The notes under the pieces were generated by a model. That model had not been told where the DNA came from. It was given only the letters and a program-made list of their open reading frames with translations, and made no database searches. From NCBI GenBank assembly GCA_002694945.1, contig NZNP01000020.1:3315-8838 (forward strand): a stretch of 5,524 nt of DNA, read 5' to 3'. The DNA comes from Gammaproteobacteria bacterium (GTDB lineage: Bacteria > Pseudomonadota > Gammaproteobacteria > Pseudomonadales > Azotimanducaceae). Both the position numbers and the translations under genes were made by a program. Of this stretch, positions 5,478 to 5,524 are shown one piece after another (position 1 is the stretch's first letter; each line of letters starts with the position of its first letter).

Positions 5478-5524
5478 CGTGTAGGCAGGACGGCAGCCGT
5501 AGCAATGACGATAACACTGATTGA

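Noticed and set aside
5490..5500. ACGG-CAG-CCGT hairpin after the last gene
   Set aside because: The stem is only 4 bp and there is no T-run, so it is not a terminator.
5474..5524. 16-codon frame starting at ATG 5474 and ending at the last base; also an ATG at 5505 that could begin a next gene
   Set aside because: The first is very short and polar with no domain. The second has only six visible codons and no well-spaced ribosome site. Neither can be supported from this window.

Overview
The window carries five protein genes, none with a named counterpart I recognise, and no RNA gene, mobile element or CRISPR array. Gram-negative envelope proteins dominate. Four of the five have a lipoprotein signal peptide with a cysteine at its end, and the fifth has the tail of a Sec signal, tetratricopeptide-like helices and a TonB-like C-terminal domain. 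Base composition is about even. Lipobox style, Shine-Dalgarno sites and protein style suggest a gammaproteobacterium, perhaps a marine one; the lineage below that level is a guess.

Layout. Bases 1-1401 (+) hold the TPR/TonB-like periplasmic protein, whose start codon lies just left of the window. It runs tail to tail into a two-gene leftward operon (about 2701 to 1398): a 216-residue lipoprotein with a TTG start, followed with a 4-bp overlap or a 2-bp gap (depending on the start chosen) by a lipoprotein of 216-218 residues. A 228-bp divergent spacer (2702-2929) holds a good candidate promoter and a GGA-rich leader for the leftward operon, plus inverted repeats next to the rightward gene. The rightward operon is a 449-residue Pro/Ser-rich and helical lipoprotein (2930-4279) followed 16 bp later by a 393-residue lipoprotein with a glycine-rich hydrophobic hairpin (4296-5477). 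The last 47 bases show no convincing gene.

How they may work together. The residue after each lipid cysteine (V, T, E, T) is not aspartate, so by the enterobacterial Lol rule all four would go to the outer membrane. Three of them appear to share a small alpha/beta pattern (helix, then a strand ending in a D-x-TG-like turn) seen in envelope-assembly lipoproteins of the YajG/LptE type. The long helical lipoprotein looks like a tether or scaffold reaching into the periplasm, and the TPR/TonB-like protein could be a periplasmic partner. That these five form one envelope module is an inference from proximity and shared export signals; no enzyme motif shows what it acts on.
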